DNA from: Sphingomonas sp. | GTDB lineage: Bacteria; Pseudomonadota; Alphaproteobacteria; Sphingomonadales; Sphingomonadaceae | DNA: 64,000 bases | Assembly: GCF_019635515.1 (NCBI RefSeq) | Contig: NZ_JAHBZI010000002.1 | Span: 1,045,664 to 1,109,663, forward strand | Direction of reading: 5' to 3' | Shown here: positions 1 to 8,775 of the stretch, piece after piece | Position numbering within the stretch: the stretch's first letter is position 1 | How the letters are laid out: the number at the start of each line of letters is the position of its first letter | Translations under genes and position numbers: made by a program | The notes under the pieces: model-generated | Told to the model about the DNA's origin: nothing | Databases searched by the model: none | The model's input: the letters and a program-made list of their open reading frames with translations, nothing else

Positions 1-71
1 GCGCGCAGCACGGAGAGGCCGCGCTCGAGCGTCGATAGATATTCAGGGTCCTTGCTCTCGCGCTCCACCAT
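1..71 (-). CDS. IclR-family transcriptional regulator, N-terminal fragment
   Basis: The minus strand from the ATG at 71 reads into the left edge and encodes MVERESK followed by DPEYLSTLERGLSVLRA. That is the typical beginning of IclR-family (PcaR/PobR-like) regulators of aromatic and organic-acid catabolism, just before the winged helix-turn-helix. Only 23 full codons are present, so the effector domain cannot be judged. An in-frame TTG lies 8 codons upstream, but the ATG fits the family. It lies 44 bp downstream of the CoA-transferase stop on the same strand, so the two may be co-transcribed, and it is the obvious candidate regulator for the divergent region at 1262-1372. Confidence 0.72.
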   Translation of the reverse strand, partial: MVERESKDPEYLSTLERGLSVLR

Positions 72-115
72 CCCGGTGGGGCTATCGATCAGCAAGGCCG
101 CGTGCAACTGCACCC

Positions 116-1261
116 TTATTCGGTCGCGTCGAGCACGGCGTCGCGGCCCAGTATCTCGCGGTTATGCTGGCCGATCACCGGCGGCGCGATAACGGCGCTG
201 TCGCGAACGCCATCGAAGCTTAGCGGCGAGCGAATGGTGCGGAAGCGGCCATGTGGTCCCTCCGCCTCGACCAGGAGCCCGAGATGCCGGGCCTGATCGC
301 TGTCGAGCACTTCCTGCGACGACAGGACAGGCGAATTGGGCACTTCGAGCGCGGTGAGCTGCTCGGCCCAGGCTTGGCGCGGGCGGGTGGCGAAGATCGG
401 AGCGAGGGTGGCGACGACCGTATCGTAATTGGCGATGCGCGCTTCGCGGGTGGCGAATTCAGGGCGCGCAAGCATGTCAGGCAGGCCGACCGCGGTGGCG
501 AGATTCTCCCAGAATTTAGCCGGCGACGACATGTGCAGCGCGATCCAGCCGCCATCGCTGCAGGCGAAGACATAGGATTGCGAGACGTGCGGGCGGCTGA
601 ACGGTCCCATCACCTGATCGGCGGAGAGGAGATGAGTGAAATCGTCGAGATTGAAGTGCGCCATCGATTCGAGCATCGAGGTTTCGACCAGCCGGCCCTG
701 GCCGGTGCGCTCGCGCTCGTACAAGGCGCCGAGCACGCCATAGGCGGCGTAGAAGCCGGTCATGGCATCGGCGATCGCCGGGCCGACGACGCGAGGATGC
801 TTCGGGTTGACCAGCAGGCGCAGGAAGCCGCTGGCGGCCTGAGCGACGGTATCGAAGGCCGGTCGGTTGCGCGCCGGGCCGCTGGCGCCGAAGCCGGAGA
901 TCGACGCATAGATCAACCGCGGATTGATCGCTCGCAGCCGCGCCGCATCGACACCGAGGCGCTCGGCGGCGCCGGGACGGAAATTCTGGATGAAGACGTC
1001 CGCCTCGGCGACCAGCGCGTCGAGCGCGGCGAGATCCTCGGGCTGCTTGGTGTTGAGCGTGATCGAGCGCTTGTTGCGATTATAGGTCTGGAAATGCGGG
1101 CTGTAGAAGCCGCCCTTGAAGGCACGGAATGGGTCGCCGGTGCCGGGCTGCTCGATCTTGATGACGTCGGCGCCGAGATCGGCAAGCAGCATGCCTGCTG
1201 CGGGACCGGTGATGAAGGTGCCCATTTCGAGCACGGTCACGCCTTTGAGCGGTTGCGGCAT
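116..1261 (-). CDS. CaiB/BaiF (family III) CoA-transferase
   Basis: This 381-residue protein starts MPQPLKGVTVLEMGTFITGP and contains the family III signatures: an early GAEVIKIE-like strand (GADVIKIEQPG), NRNKRSITLN, the ADVFIQNFRPGAAERLG block and ISGFGASGP. Enzymes of this class move CoA between an acyl-CoA and a free carboxylic acid through an aspartyl-CoA thioester intermediate. The ATG at 1261 is preferred over the upstream alternative at 1297 because a GGGGGA Shine-Dalgarno sequence lies just before it. It is divergent from a citryl-CoA-lyase-like gene, suggesting that a carboxylic acid is activated to its CoA ester and then cleaved. The acid itself cannot be deduced. Confidence 0.9.
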   Translation of the reverse strand: MPQPLKGVTVLEMGTFITGPAAGMLLADLGADVIKIEQPGTGDPFRAFKGGFYSPHFQTYNRNKRSITLNTKQPEDLAALDALVAEADVFIQNFRPGAAERLGVDAARLRAINPRLIYASISGFGASGPARNRPAFDTVAQAASGFLRLLVNPKHPRVVGPAIADAMTGFYAAYGVLGALYERERTGQGRLVETSMLESMAHFNLDDFTHLLSADQVMGPFSRPHVSQSYVFACSDGGWIALHMSSPAKFWENLATAVGLPDMLARPEFATREARIANYDTVVATLAPIFATRPRQAWAEQLTALEVPNSPVLSSQEVLDSDQARHLGLLVEAEGPHGRFRTIRSPLSFDGVRDSAVIAPPVIGQHNREILGRDAVLDATE

Positions 1262-1300
1262 CCTGTCCCCCTGTGGCGCATCGCAGCCGACGCGCATGTG

Positions 1301-1329
1301 TTGACAGATCGATAGTTTCTTCGCATATC
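1301..1329 (+). promoter_or_regulatory. Candidate sigma70-type promoter for the 1373 operon
   Basis: TTGACA at 1301-1306 is followed after 17 bp by CATATC at 1324-1329. The -35 is perfect and the -10 is weak. It points toward the citryl-CoA-lyase-like gene and lies between two divergent genes. Confidence 0.4.
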
Positions 1330-1337
1330 GAATTCAA

Positions 1338-1352
1338 CTTCGAATTTCGAAG
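1338..1352. promoter_or_regulatory. Perfect palindrome, candidate IclR operator
   Basis: CTTCGAA-T-TTCGAAG is an exact 15-bp palindrome, preceded by further ATCGAATTC half-site-like sequence at 1327-1335. It sits just downstream of the candidate -10 and upstream of the ribosome binding site of the gene at 1373. That is a position from which a repressor could block transcription. Assignment to the IclR regulator at 1-71 is inference from proximity. Confidence 0.4.
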
Positions 1353-1372
1353 ATTTCTCGGGGAGGTGGTTT

Positions 1373-2158
1373 TTGAGGATTGGCAAGCAGGATGCGCCTT
1401 TCACGGCCGTCTCCACCTCGGATGCCACCAGCATCACCGTGCGCGGCCGAGACCTCGTCAGCGATCTGATCGGCGGCATCGATTTCACCAGCTATTTCTG
1501 GCTGCTCGTCACCGGAGTCGCGCCCAATGCCGCGCAGAAGCGGATCGCCGACGCGGTATTGGTGGCGATCGCCGAACATGGCTTGGTGCCGAGCGTCGTC
1601 GCGGCGCGGATGACCTATGCTGCCGCACCCGAGGCGTTTCAGGGTGCGGTCGCCGCGGGGCTGCTCGGCTGCGGATCGGTCGTGCTCGGCAGCGCCGAGG
1701 TGTGCGGTCGCTTCCTCGCGGCGTGCATCGCCGATAGTGACGGTGCGCCTGCCGAAGCGGCGCTGCGCGGCGTGCGCGCGCTGCGGGCCGAGAAGAAGGC
1801 GATCCCGGGCATGGGCCATCCGCAGCATAGCGACGGCGATCCGCGCGCCAACCGCCTGCTGGCGCTGGCGGCGGAAGCGGGCGTCTCGGGCAAGCATGTC
1901 GAAATGCTGCTGGCGGTGCGCGACGCGCTGCCCGAAGCGATCGGACGGCCGCTGCCGATCAACGTCAATGGCGCGATTCCGGCGGTGATGCTCGATGCCG
2001 GCTTCCCGCTGGCGGCGCTGAAGGGTGTGCCGTTGCTGGCGCGGACCGCGGCGCTGATCGGCCATTTGCAGGAGGAATCGGAGCGGCCGATCGGCTTCAT
2101 CCTCTCGGGCGCGGCAGCCAAGGCAATTGAATATGACGGCGCGCCAGCTAACGCTTGA
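1373..2158 (+). CDS. Citrate-synthase-fold protein, citryl-CoA-lyase-like
   Basis: The protein has 261 residues, far shorter than true citrate synthase (about 430), but it keeps the family's core: an early ITVRGRDLVSDLIGG segment, the catalytic-region motif IPGMGHPQH (GxGHPxH in the family) near residue 145, and RPLPINVNGAIPAVMLD near the C-terminus. Short proteins of this type are usually called citryl-CoA lyase and cleave or form a C-C bond next to a CoA thioester. The start is TTG, supported by a strong GGGGAGGTGG ribosome binding site at 1360-1369. It overlaps purU and is divergent from a CoA-transferase, consistent with acid activation followed by retro-Claisen/aldol cleavage. The substrate is unknown. 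Confidence 0.75.
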   Translation: MRIGKQDAPFTAVSTSDATSITVRGRDLVSDLIGGIDFTSYFWLLVTGVAPNAAQKRIADAVLVAIAEHGLVPSVVAARMTYAAAPEAFQGAVAAGLLGCGSVVLGSAEVCGRFLAACIADSDGAPAEAALRGVRALRAEKKAIPGMGHPQHSDGDPRANRLLALAAEAGVSGKHVEMLLAVRDALPEAIGRPLPINVNGAIPAVMLDAGFPLAALKGVPLLARTAALIGHLQEESERPIGFILSGAAAKAIEYDGAPANA

Positions 2159-3044
2159 TCGCGCCGCGATCGGCGCGGCCACGCCCGATGTGCCGCATTG
2201 GGTGCTGACCCTGCAGTGCCGCGATCAGGTCGGCATCGTCGCCGCGATCACCCGCGTCATCGCCCGAATCGACGGCTTCATCCTCGACAGCCAGCAATAT
2301 GCCGATCTCGACAGCGGTCAGTTCTTCATGCGGCTGGTGTTCGCGCCGGCTGGGCTGCGCTTCCCTGATGCCGACGATCTCCATTTCACCATCGAGCGGG
2401 CCGCCGAGCTGTTCGCGATGCGCTGGCAGCTGAGCCGCAGCGATGCCCGCCCGCGGGTGCTGATCGCGGTGTCGAACGCTTCGCATTGCCTCAACGATCT
2501 GTTGCACCGGGCACGGGCAGGGCATCTGCCAATCGAAGTCGCCGGCGTGGTTTCGAACCATGCGAAGCTCGCCGAGATCGCCGACTGGTATCAGGTGCCG
2601 TACCACCATCTTCCGGTCGAGGAGAGCAATCGCGACGCCCAGGAAGCGGCGCTACTGGCGCTGTTCGAAGATAGCCGCGCCGATCTGCTGGTACTCGCCC
2701 GCTATATGCAGATATTGTCGCCGCACCTCGCCGAAGCGCTGGCCGGGCGCTGCATTAATATCCATCACAGCTTCCTGCCCGGCTTCAAGGGCCAGCGACC
2801 CTATCACGCGGCGCACGCTCGCGGAGTCAAGCTGATCGGCGCCACTGCCCATTTCGTGACTCGCGACCTCGATGAGGGGCCGATCATCGAGCAGGCGGTC
2901 GAACGTGTCGATCATCGCGCCACGCCCGGCGATCTGGTGCGGATCGGCCGCGATATCGAAGCACAGGTGCTGGCCCGAGCGCTCGGCTGGGTCGCCGAAC
3001 AGCGGGTATTCCTGAATGGTTTGAGGACCATCGTGTTTCGATAG
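2133..3044 (+). CDS. purU: Formyltetrahydrofolate deformylase
   Basis: PurU hydrolyses 10-formyl-THF to THF and formate. The 303-residue protein has an N-terminal ACT-like domain (HWVLTLQCRDQVGIVAAITRVIA, here given as HWVLTLQCRDQVGIVAA and following residues) and a C-terminal formyltransferase-fold domain with the INIHHSFLPGFKG motif, carrying the Asn and His of the active site, and the ATAHFVTRDLDEGPII block with the catalytic Asp. The ATG at 2133 is chosen over an in-frame TTG at 2127. It overlaps the preceding gene by 26 bp, so translation is probably coupled. Its position in an acid-catabolism operon suggests that one-carbon units loaded on folate (for example after O-demethylation) are disposed of here, but no demethylase is visible in the window. 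Confidence 0.93.
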   Translation: MTARQLTLDRAAIGAATPDVPHWVLTLQCRDQVGIVAAITRVIARIDGFILDSQQYADLDSGQFFMRLVFAPAGLRFPDADDLHFTIERAAELFAMRWQLSRSDARPRVLIAVSNASHCLNDLLHRARAGHLPIEVAGVVSNHAKLAEIADWYQVPYHHLPVEESNRDAQEAALLALFEDSRADLLVLARYMQILSPHLAEALAGRCINIHHSFLPGFKGQRPYHAAHARGVKLIGATAHFVTRDLDEGPIIEQAVERVDHRATPGDLVRIGRDIEAQVLARALGWVAEQRVFLNGLRTIVFR

Positions 3045-3101
3045 AGAATACGATCAAAACGGACGCACAGGGGAAACCGGGGCGCAGGGAGAGGGCAAGA
3101 A

Positions 3102-4040
3102 ATGGTCGATTTCACTACGGCAACCATGCACCCCGATGAGGGTCGCGAGGCTTGGCTCGACCAGCTCGCTGCCCTGTGCGGGCGCCGCGCGGCGATGCAG
3201 TTCGCGCCGGAGCCGTTCAGTGGATCGATCCAGCACCGCGAAGTCGGCGGCATCTCGATCTGCCGCTTCTCGCACAATGTCCGCCAGATCGAGCAGAACA
3301 AGCAGCCGCAGAATGACGATCGGTCGCGCTATCTGATGATGATCATGCAGTTGAAGGGGCGCAGCATGATCACCCAATCGGCGAATGACATCGCGCTGGC
3401 GGCCGGCGAGATCGCAATCATCGACAGCTTCCGCCCGTTCGTCACCCGGTTCGATGGGTCGATCACCCAGATGATCGCCTATCTGCCCGCCGCCGAGCTG
3501 GCGATTGGGCCGGCGTCGAGCGGGCTGGCGCGGCCGTATCGGATGTCGGGGCGCGAAGGGATCGGGGCGCTGGCGCGCTCGACTCTGCTGGCCATCGCCA
3601 AATCGGCCGATCAGCTCGCCGACGACGATGCCGATCATGCCCGTCAGATGCTGACCGGGGTGGTGCGGCGGTTGATCGACCGCAACCGGCGCAGCGTCGT
3701 CTCGATCGAGCAGGCGCTGCCCGATCGTCGCATTCGCGCCTTTATCGAAGCGCGTCTCGCCGATCCCGAATTGTGCCCGATCCAGATCGCCAGCGGCTGC
3801 GGCGTCTCGCTGCGCCGCCTGCACCGTTCCTTCTCGGACACCGAATGGTCGGTTTGCAGCTGGATCCGCCACCGCCGGCTCGAGCAATGCCGCAAGGATC
3901 TGCTCGATCCCAGCCAGGATCGGCTGACGATCACCCAGATCGCCTTCCGCTGGGGCTTCAACGACGCCGCGCATTTCAGCCGCAGCTTCCGCGACGCCTA
4001 TGGCACCGCGCCACGCGACTTGCGCCAGCACGCCGCTTAA
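3102..4040 (+). CDS. AraC-family transcriptional regulator
   Basis: The protein has 312 residues. The N-terminal two thirds resemble the AraC-binding-like sensor domain (YLMMIMQLKGRSMI, then LAAGEIAIIDSFRPF). The last ~100 residues form a double helix-turn-helix, ending in the family signature LTITQIAFRWGFNDAAHFSRSFRDAYG with APRDLR, here read at about residues 275-308. The start has an AGGGAGAGGGC ribosome binding site. It lies directly upstream of a TonB receptor and a catabolic operon on the same strand, so it is probably their activator. The inducer is unknown. Confidence 0.93.
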   Translation: MVDFTTATMHPDEGREAWLDQLAALCGRRAAMQFAPEPFSGSIQHREVGGISICRFSHNVRQIEQNKQPQNDDRSRYLMMIMQLKGRSMITQSANDIALAAGEIAIIDSFRPFVTRFDGSITQMIAYLPAAELAIGPASSGLARPYRMSGREGIGALARSTLLAIAKSADQLADDDADHARQMLTGVVRRLIDRNRRSVVSIEQALPDRRIRAFIEARLADPELCPIQIASGCGVSLRRLHRSFSDTEWSVCSWIRHRRLEQCRKDLLDPSQDRLTITQIAFRWGFNDAAHFSRSFRDAYGTAPRDLRQHAA

Positions 4041-4050
4041 GTGTCCCGCT

Positions 4051-4064
4051 GCAACAAATGTTGC
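4051..4064. promoter_or_regulatory. Palindrome between araC-type gene and TonB receptor
   Basis: GCAACA-AA-TGTTGC is a perfect inverted repeat 11 bp after the AraC stop and about 100 bp before the receptor start. It may be an operator or a short RNA hairpin. It has no T tract, so a terminator role is not supported. Confidence 0.3.
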
Positions 4065-4165
4065 TGGCACGCGCGGGCAAGCGGCCTATCCGAGCCCTCG
4101 CTACATCCACACCCTGTCATGCTCGGCCGATCTTAGCGCCGGAGAAAATGATGTGGGAGGGTAAG

Positions 4166-6511
4166 ATGCTCGACAAGGTTCGCCATAAGGCTTTGGGACT
4201 GCCGCTGCACTGCGCGGCATCGATGCTCGCATTGGGCGTCGGCATGCTGGCGACGCCGGCGCTGGCACAGGACGCGCCGGCTGAGGCCGCAGCGCCCGCC
4301 GACGATCAGAAATATGACGACGACATCGTCGTCACCGCGCAGTTCAAGCAGCAGCGCGTCCAGGACACGCCGCTGGCGATCACCGCAATTTCGGGCGACA
4401 TGATGGAGAGCCGCGGTGTCCGCGACGTCGCCGAAGTCGCCAAGTCGGTTCCCAACGTGTTCGTCGAGCGCCAGGTCGCCGGCACCGGCGCCGGCGCTAG
4501 CGCCTATATCCGCGGCATCGGCCAGTCCGATCCGCACTTCGCCGTCGAGCCGGGCGTCGGCATCTATGTCGACGACGTCTATTATGGCGTGATCTCGGGC
4601 AGCCTGTTCGAGACGATGGATCTTGACCGCACCGAAATCCTGCGCGGACCGCAGGGTACGCTGGCCGGCAAGAATTCGATCGGCGGCGCCATCAAGCTCT
4701 ATTCGACCAAGCCTACCGACGAGACCAATGGCTATGCCGAAGTCGGTTATGGCCGCTTCAACCGCATCAACGCGCGGGTCGCATCGAATTTCAAGATCCT
4801 CGACAATCTGTTCGTCCGCCTTTCGGCTTCGAACCGGCGCGCGACTGGCTATCTGACCCGCCTCGATTATGGCTGCGCCACGGGCATCACCACCACCGCG
4901 CCGAACCAGCGCACCGACCAGACCTGCAAGATCGGTACCGAGGGCGGACAGCAGGTGTTCACCGCCCGCGCCGCGGTCCGCTGGCTGATCGCGCCGGGGA
5001 TCGAGAACAACTTCATCATCGACACGATCCAGGACGATTCGGAAAATCCGGCCGGCAAGCTCACCGTCCAGAGCCCGATCTGGGCCGGCACCAACAATTA
5101 CATGACGCCCAAGGGCAGCTATACCAATTACGCCACCTATACCGGCGATCCGGGCGAGCCGACCCAGTTCAGCTACGATCCGCATACGACGATGCATGGC
5201 TGGGGCCTGTCGAACAATCTCGATGTCGATCTCGGCGGCGGCCTCAGCCTCAAGTCGATCACCGGCTATCGCGTCTCGAACACCTATTTCCCGGTCGATC
5301 TCGACGTGTCGCCGGCCAGCGTGCTCGATCAGATCTGGCGCCTGAACCACAAGCAGTTCACCCAGGAACTACGCCTTTCGGGCAGCTTCGCCGACAATTT
5401 CGTGGAGTGGACCGTCGGCGGCTTCTATTATGACGCCAAGGGCGTGTCGAAGACGCGCCTTAACCTGCGCGGCGGCCTTGCCCTCGGCGGCGGCGGCGTT
5501 AACCTCAAGGCGCTGACCGACGATCCGATCAACACCTCGTCCAAGTCGGCGTTCGCCCAGGTCATCGTCCATCCGATCCCGGAAATCTCGCTGACCGGTG
5601 CGGTGCGCTATACCAAGGACAAGAAGACCTATCTGTTCCATCGCTATGCCACCAACGGAACGCTGCACCCGACCCTGGGCATCCTCAACAACGTCCAGGG
5701 CACTTTCGAGGGCGACCGCGTCGATTACCGCTTCTCGGCGGATTACAAGATCGGCAACAACGCGTTGATCTACGCGCAATATGCCACCGGCTTCAAAGGC
5801 GGCGGCATCAACCCGCGGCCTTATTTCGCCAGCCAGGTCGTGCCGTTCGATCCCGAGACGCTCGACAGCATCGAAGCCGGTTTCAAGACCGATCTGTTCG
5901 ACCGCGTCCTGCGCCTGAACGGTGCCGTGTTCCACAACGAGTTCAAGAACGTCCAGGGCAAGATCAATTCCTGCCCGGCGATCACTCCGGGTGGCGCGGC
6001 CGGTCCGTGCGCGGCGGCGACCAATATCGGCGACGCGCGGATCAACGGCGCCGAGCTCGAAGCGCAGATCAACACCGGCGGGCTGCTGATCAACGCTTCG
6101 GTCGGCTATCTCGACTTCAAGTACAAGAAGGTGCTGCCGTTCACCGGCGTGACGCTGGGCATGACCAATGTCTACACCCCGGAATGGACGGCATCGGGCG
6201 GCATCCAGTATAGCTTCGACGCCGGTGACGCGGGCGAGATCACCCCGCGCTTCGACATCAGCTATCTGAGCGAGACCTATTCGGACGCTGTCAACACGCC
6301 GCTGACCCGGATCGAGCCGCGCGCGCTCGCCAATGCCCAGATCATGTGGGACACCAAGAAGGATTGGACCGTCACCCTCGGCGTCACCAACGTCTTCGGC
6401 GTGTTCAAGTACATCAACTATTACCAGACGGGCACGCCGGTCTATAACGCCCAGATCGGCCAGCCGACGCGTCCGCGCGAATGGCTGCTGACGGTCAAGC
6501 GCAAGTTCTGA
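4166..6511 (+). CDS. TonB-dependent outer-membrane receptor
   Basis: The protein has 781 residues: a signal peptide with cleavage near ALA-QD (residue 34/35), a TonB box IVVTAQ at about 54-59, a plug domain (TPLAITAISGDMME, IRGIGQSDPHFAVEPGVGIYVDDV, LRGPQGTLAGKNSIGG) and a large beta-barrel ending in the canonical aromatic strand REWLLTVKRKF. It imports a scarce or bulky substrate across the outer membrane using TonB energy. In-frame ATGs also occur at 4148 and 4151. I prefer 4166 because GGGAGGG precedes it and the signal peptide then has a normal length. It opens an operon with four oxidoreductase- or enolase-type enzymes and an MFS carrier, which suggests that one substrate is imported and oxidised. 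The ligand is not predictable. Confidence 0.93.
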   Translation: MLDKVRHKALGLPLHCAASMLALGVGMLATPALAQDAPAEAAAPADDQKYDDDIVVTAQFKQQRVQDTPLAITAISGDMMESRGVRDVAEVAKSVPNVFVERQVAGTGAGASAYIRGIGQSDPHFAVEPGVGIYVDDVYYGVISGSLFETMDLDRTEILRGPQGTLAGKNSIGGAIKLYSTKPTDETNGYAEVGYGRFNRINARVASNFKILDNLFVRLSASNRRATGYLTRLDYGCATGITTTAPNQRTDQTCKIGTEGGQQVFTARAAVRWLIAPGIENNFIIDTIQDDSENPAGKLTVQSPIWAGTNNYMTPKGSYTNYATYTGDPGEPTQFSYDPHTTMHGWGLSNNLDVDLGGGLSLKSITGYRVSNTYFPVDLDVSPASVLDQIWRLNHKQFTQELRLSGSFADNFVEWTVGGFYYDAKGVSKTRLNLRGGLALGGGGVNLKALTDDPINTSSKSAFAQVIVHPIPEISLTGAVRYTKDKKTYLFHRYATNGTLHPTLGILNNVQGTFEGDRVDYRFSADYKIGNNALIYAQYATGFKGGGINPRPYFASQVVPFDPETLDSIEAGFKTDLFDRVLRLNGAVFHNEFKNVQGKINSCPAITPGGAAGPCAAATNIGDARINGAELEAQINTGGLLINASVGYLDFKYKKVLPFTGVTLGMTNVYTPEWTASGGIQYSFDAGDAGEITPRFDISYLSETYSDAVNTPLTRIEPRALANAQIMWDTKKDWTVTLGVTNVFGVFKYINYYQTGTPVYNAQIGQPTRPREWLLTVKRKF

Positions 6512-6518
6512 TGCTCCT

Positions 6519-6551
6519 GGCCGGCGGCGGGTTCCTCGCTTGCCGCCGGCC
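6519..6551 (+). terminator. Intercistronic hairpin after TonB receptor
   Basis: A 10-bp perfect stem, GGCCGGCGGC / GCCGCCGGCC, with a 13-nt loop lies between the receptor stop and the next start. There is no U tract, so it could be an attenuator or mRNA-stabilising structure rather than a true terminator. Confidence 0.4.
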
Positions 6552-6591
6552 GCCTCCGCGCGTTTCGTCACGTCCAGTTAGTGAGTCGCTC

Positions 6592-7575
6592 GTGTCCGAT
6601 TCTTCCAGGCTCCTGTTGTGGACTGCGCCGGGCGAGCAGGCGTTGGCGCGCTCACTGGAAGCGCTCGGCATCCCGCTCGATATCGTCCATGACGCCGATG
6701 CCGCCACGGCGCGGTTAGGCGAGGCGGATGGGCTGGTGCTTTCCGCGGCGCATCTTTCCAGCCGGTTGGTCGATCACATCGCTACCGATGCCAAGCGGCT
6801 GCGCTGGTTGCATCTTACCAATGCCGGTTATGACAATGTCCTTGGGTCGCAACTTCGGAATGGGCTTCGCATAACCTACACCCCCGGCGCCGGCGCCGAC
6901 ACGGTCGCCGAGCACGGCGTCGCGCTGATGCTGGCGCTGGCGCGGCGCATCCCGCAATCGCTCGACAATCAGCGCGTCGCGAACTGGGATTATGGCGTTG
7001 GCGCGAGCACCGCCTCGCTGCAGGGGCGCACCGCGCTGCTGCTCGGCTTCGGCCATATCGGGCAGGCACTGGCCAAGCTGCTGCATGCGTTTGGGATGCG
7101 GATCGTCGCCGCGAATCGCAGCGGTATCGCGCATCCGCTCGCCGATCTGACGGTGCGGTTCGAGGAGGTGGAGACGTTGCTGCCGGCCAGCGATTTCGTG
7201 GTGGTGGCGGCGCCGCTGACGTCGCAGACCGCCAATTTCCTCGATGCCGGGAGGCTGTCGCTGTTCCCGCGTCGGGCCTTTCTGGTCAATCTGTCGCGCG
7301 GCGCGATCGTCGATTGCGTGGCGCTGGCCGGACGGCTGGCCGAGGGCGCAATCGCCGGTGCGGCGCTCGACGTCACCGATCCCGAGCCGCTGCCGGCCGG
7401 GCACCCGCTCTGGGCGGCGCCGAACCTGCTGATTACGCCGCACACCGCCGCGACCGGCGCGGCGCCCAGCGATTGCGCGCGGCTGATCGCGATTACCACC
7501 GAAAATGCGCGACGTTTCGCGCGCGGTGAGCCATTGCTGCACGTCATCGACTGCAGCCTGCGCCAGGCTGCCTGA
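6592..7575 (+). CDS. D-isomer-specific 2-hydroxyacid dehydrogenase, NAD-binding
   Basis: The 327-residue protein interconverts a 2-oxoacid and a D-2-hydroxyacid with NAD(P). The nucleotide-binding Rossmann motif is GRTALLLGFGHIGQALAKLL at about residues 144-163. The catalytic Arg lies in LVNLSRGAIVD, the Glu/Asp in ALDVTDPEPLP, and the catalytic His in LLITPHTA. The start is the GTG at 6592 (VSDSSRLL), with only a weak ribosome binding site, perhaps because expression depends on readthrough from the receptor gene. It is followed after 12 bp by the enolase-superfamily gene. Confidence 0.88.
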   Translation: MSDSSRLLLWTAPGEQALARSLEALGIPLDIVHDADAATARLGEADGLVLSAAHLSSRLVDHIATDAKRLRWLHLTNAGYDNVLGSQLRNGLRITYTPGAGADTVAEHGVALMLALARRIPQSLDNQRVANWDYGVGASTASLQGRTALLLGFGHIGQALAKLLHAFGMRIVAANRSGIAHPLADLTVRFEEVETLLPASDFVVVAAPLTSQTANFLDAGRLSLFPRRAFLVNLSRGAIVDCVALAGRLAEGAIAGAALDVTDPEPLPAGHPLWAAPNLLITPHTAATGAAPSDCARLIAITTENARRFARGEPLLHVIDCSLRQAA

Positions 7576-7587
7576 GGAATTACGGAC

Positions 7588-8775
7588 ATGCGCATCACCC
7601 GCGCCACCAGCCTCCACGCAGACGGCGGCTGGCGCGCGTTCAGTTTCCTCAAGCTAGAGACCGATGCCGGGCTGACCGGCTGGGCTGAATATACGCAAGG
7701 CTTATGGTCGCCGGCGCTGCCGGCGGTGATCGAGGCGCTGGCGGCGCGGGTCATCGGCCGCGATCCGCGCAGCTTTGCGGCGATTGCCGGCGATCTGCAT
7801 GCCCAGGTGCGGTTCGCGCCGGGCGGATTGAACGCGCAGGCGATCGCGGCGATAGAGAATGCCTGTGTCGATATCGCCGCCAAGGCCGCGGGCGTGCCGG
7901 TGGCGCGGTTGTTCGGCGGGCCGTATCGCGAGACACTGCCGCTCTATTGGTCGCATTGCGGCAGTTTCCGTGCCCGCGACGGCGAGTATTTCGAGCGCGT
8001 GCTCGGCACACCGCGGCTTGAGACGCTCGACGATATGAAGCGGCTCGGCGAGGAAGCGGTGGCGCGCGGCTTCCGTGCCGCCAAGACCAATCCGATCGCG
8101 TTCGGCCCGCAGGGTGCAGTGTTGCTCAACCCCGGCTTCGCGCCCGGTACCGATCCGGCGCGGACCGTCGACGCGGCGACGCTGTCGGCGGTGGCGGCGC
8201 AGCTTGAGGCGTTTCGCGGCGGCACCGGTCCCGACTTCGCGATCCTGCTCGATGCTAATTTCGGCTGCACGCCCGAGGGGTTCGTGCGCATGGCCGAGCA
8301 GGTCGCGCCGTTCGATCTGCGCTGGTTTGAGGCCGATGTGCACGGGCCCGCGGCGCTTGCCGATCTGCGCGGGCGGATCGCGATGCCGCTCGCCTCGCTC
8401 GAGACGATCTATGGGCGCGCCGGCTACCAGCCCCATCTGGCGGCACGGGCGGTGGATGTCGCGATCGTCGACGTGCCGTGGAACGGGATCGCCGAGGCGC
8501 TGCGCATCGCCGCGTTGGCTGAGACGCACCAGGTCAATGTCGCGCCGCATAATTTCTACGGGCCGCTCGCCGACCTGATGACCGCCCATTTCTGCGCCGC
8601 AGCGCCCAATTGCGAGATCATGGAAATCGAAGCCGACGACGTGCCCTGGAAAGCCGATCTGCTCACTGCCGCGCCGGTGATCGCCGATGGCCGCTTCCAT
8701 CTGCCCGAAGCGCCCGGCTGGGGCGCCGACGTCAATGAGGATGCGGTCGCCGAACATCCCTGGACGCGCGTTTGA
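7588..8775 (+). CDS. Mandelate racemase/muconate lactonizing (enolase superfamily) enzyme
   Basis: This 395-residue protein has the capping domain plus TIM-barrel layout of the enolase superfamily, which abstracts a proton alpha to a carboxylate, most often in sugar-acid dehydratases or racemases. Metal ligands are recognisable as Asp in LLDANFG (about 222), Glu in WFEAD (about 248) and Glu in SLETIYG (about 272). The barrel-end His is in APHNFYG (about 321). A lysine motif RAAKTNP (about 169) is in the expected position for the catalytic base. The stop overlaps the next start (TGATG). The exact reaction cannot be assigned; acid-sugar dehydration is the most likely class. Confidence 0.87.
   Translation: MRITRATSLHADGGWRAFSFLKLETDAGLTGWAEYTQGLWSPALPAVIEALAARVIGRDPRSFAAIAGDLHAQVRFAPGGLNAQAIAAIENACVDIAAKAAGVPVARLFGGPYRETLPLYWSHCGSFRARDGEYFERVLGTPRLETLDDMKRLGEEAVARGFRAAKTNPIAFGPQGAVLLNPGFAPGTDPARTVDAATLSAVAAQLEAFRGGTGPDFAILLDANFGCTPEGFVRMAEQVAPFDLRWFEADVHGPAALADLRGRIAMPLASLETIYGRAGYQPHLAARAVDVAIVDVPWNGIAEALRIAALAETHQVNVAPHNFYGPLADLMTAHFCAAAPNCEIMEIEADDVPWKADLLTAAPVIADGRFHLPEAPGWGADVNEDAVAEHPWTRV

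Noticed and set aside
251..1315. Plus-strand open frame opposite the CoA-transferase
   Set aside because: Shadow frame; the minus strand has clear family III CoA-transferase motifs.
3773..4150. Longer N-terminus for the TonB receptor
   Set aside because: It overlaps the AraC gene and would bury the signal peptide; a normal signal peptide begins at 4166.
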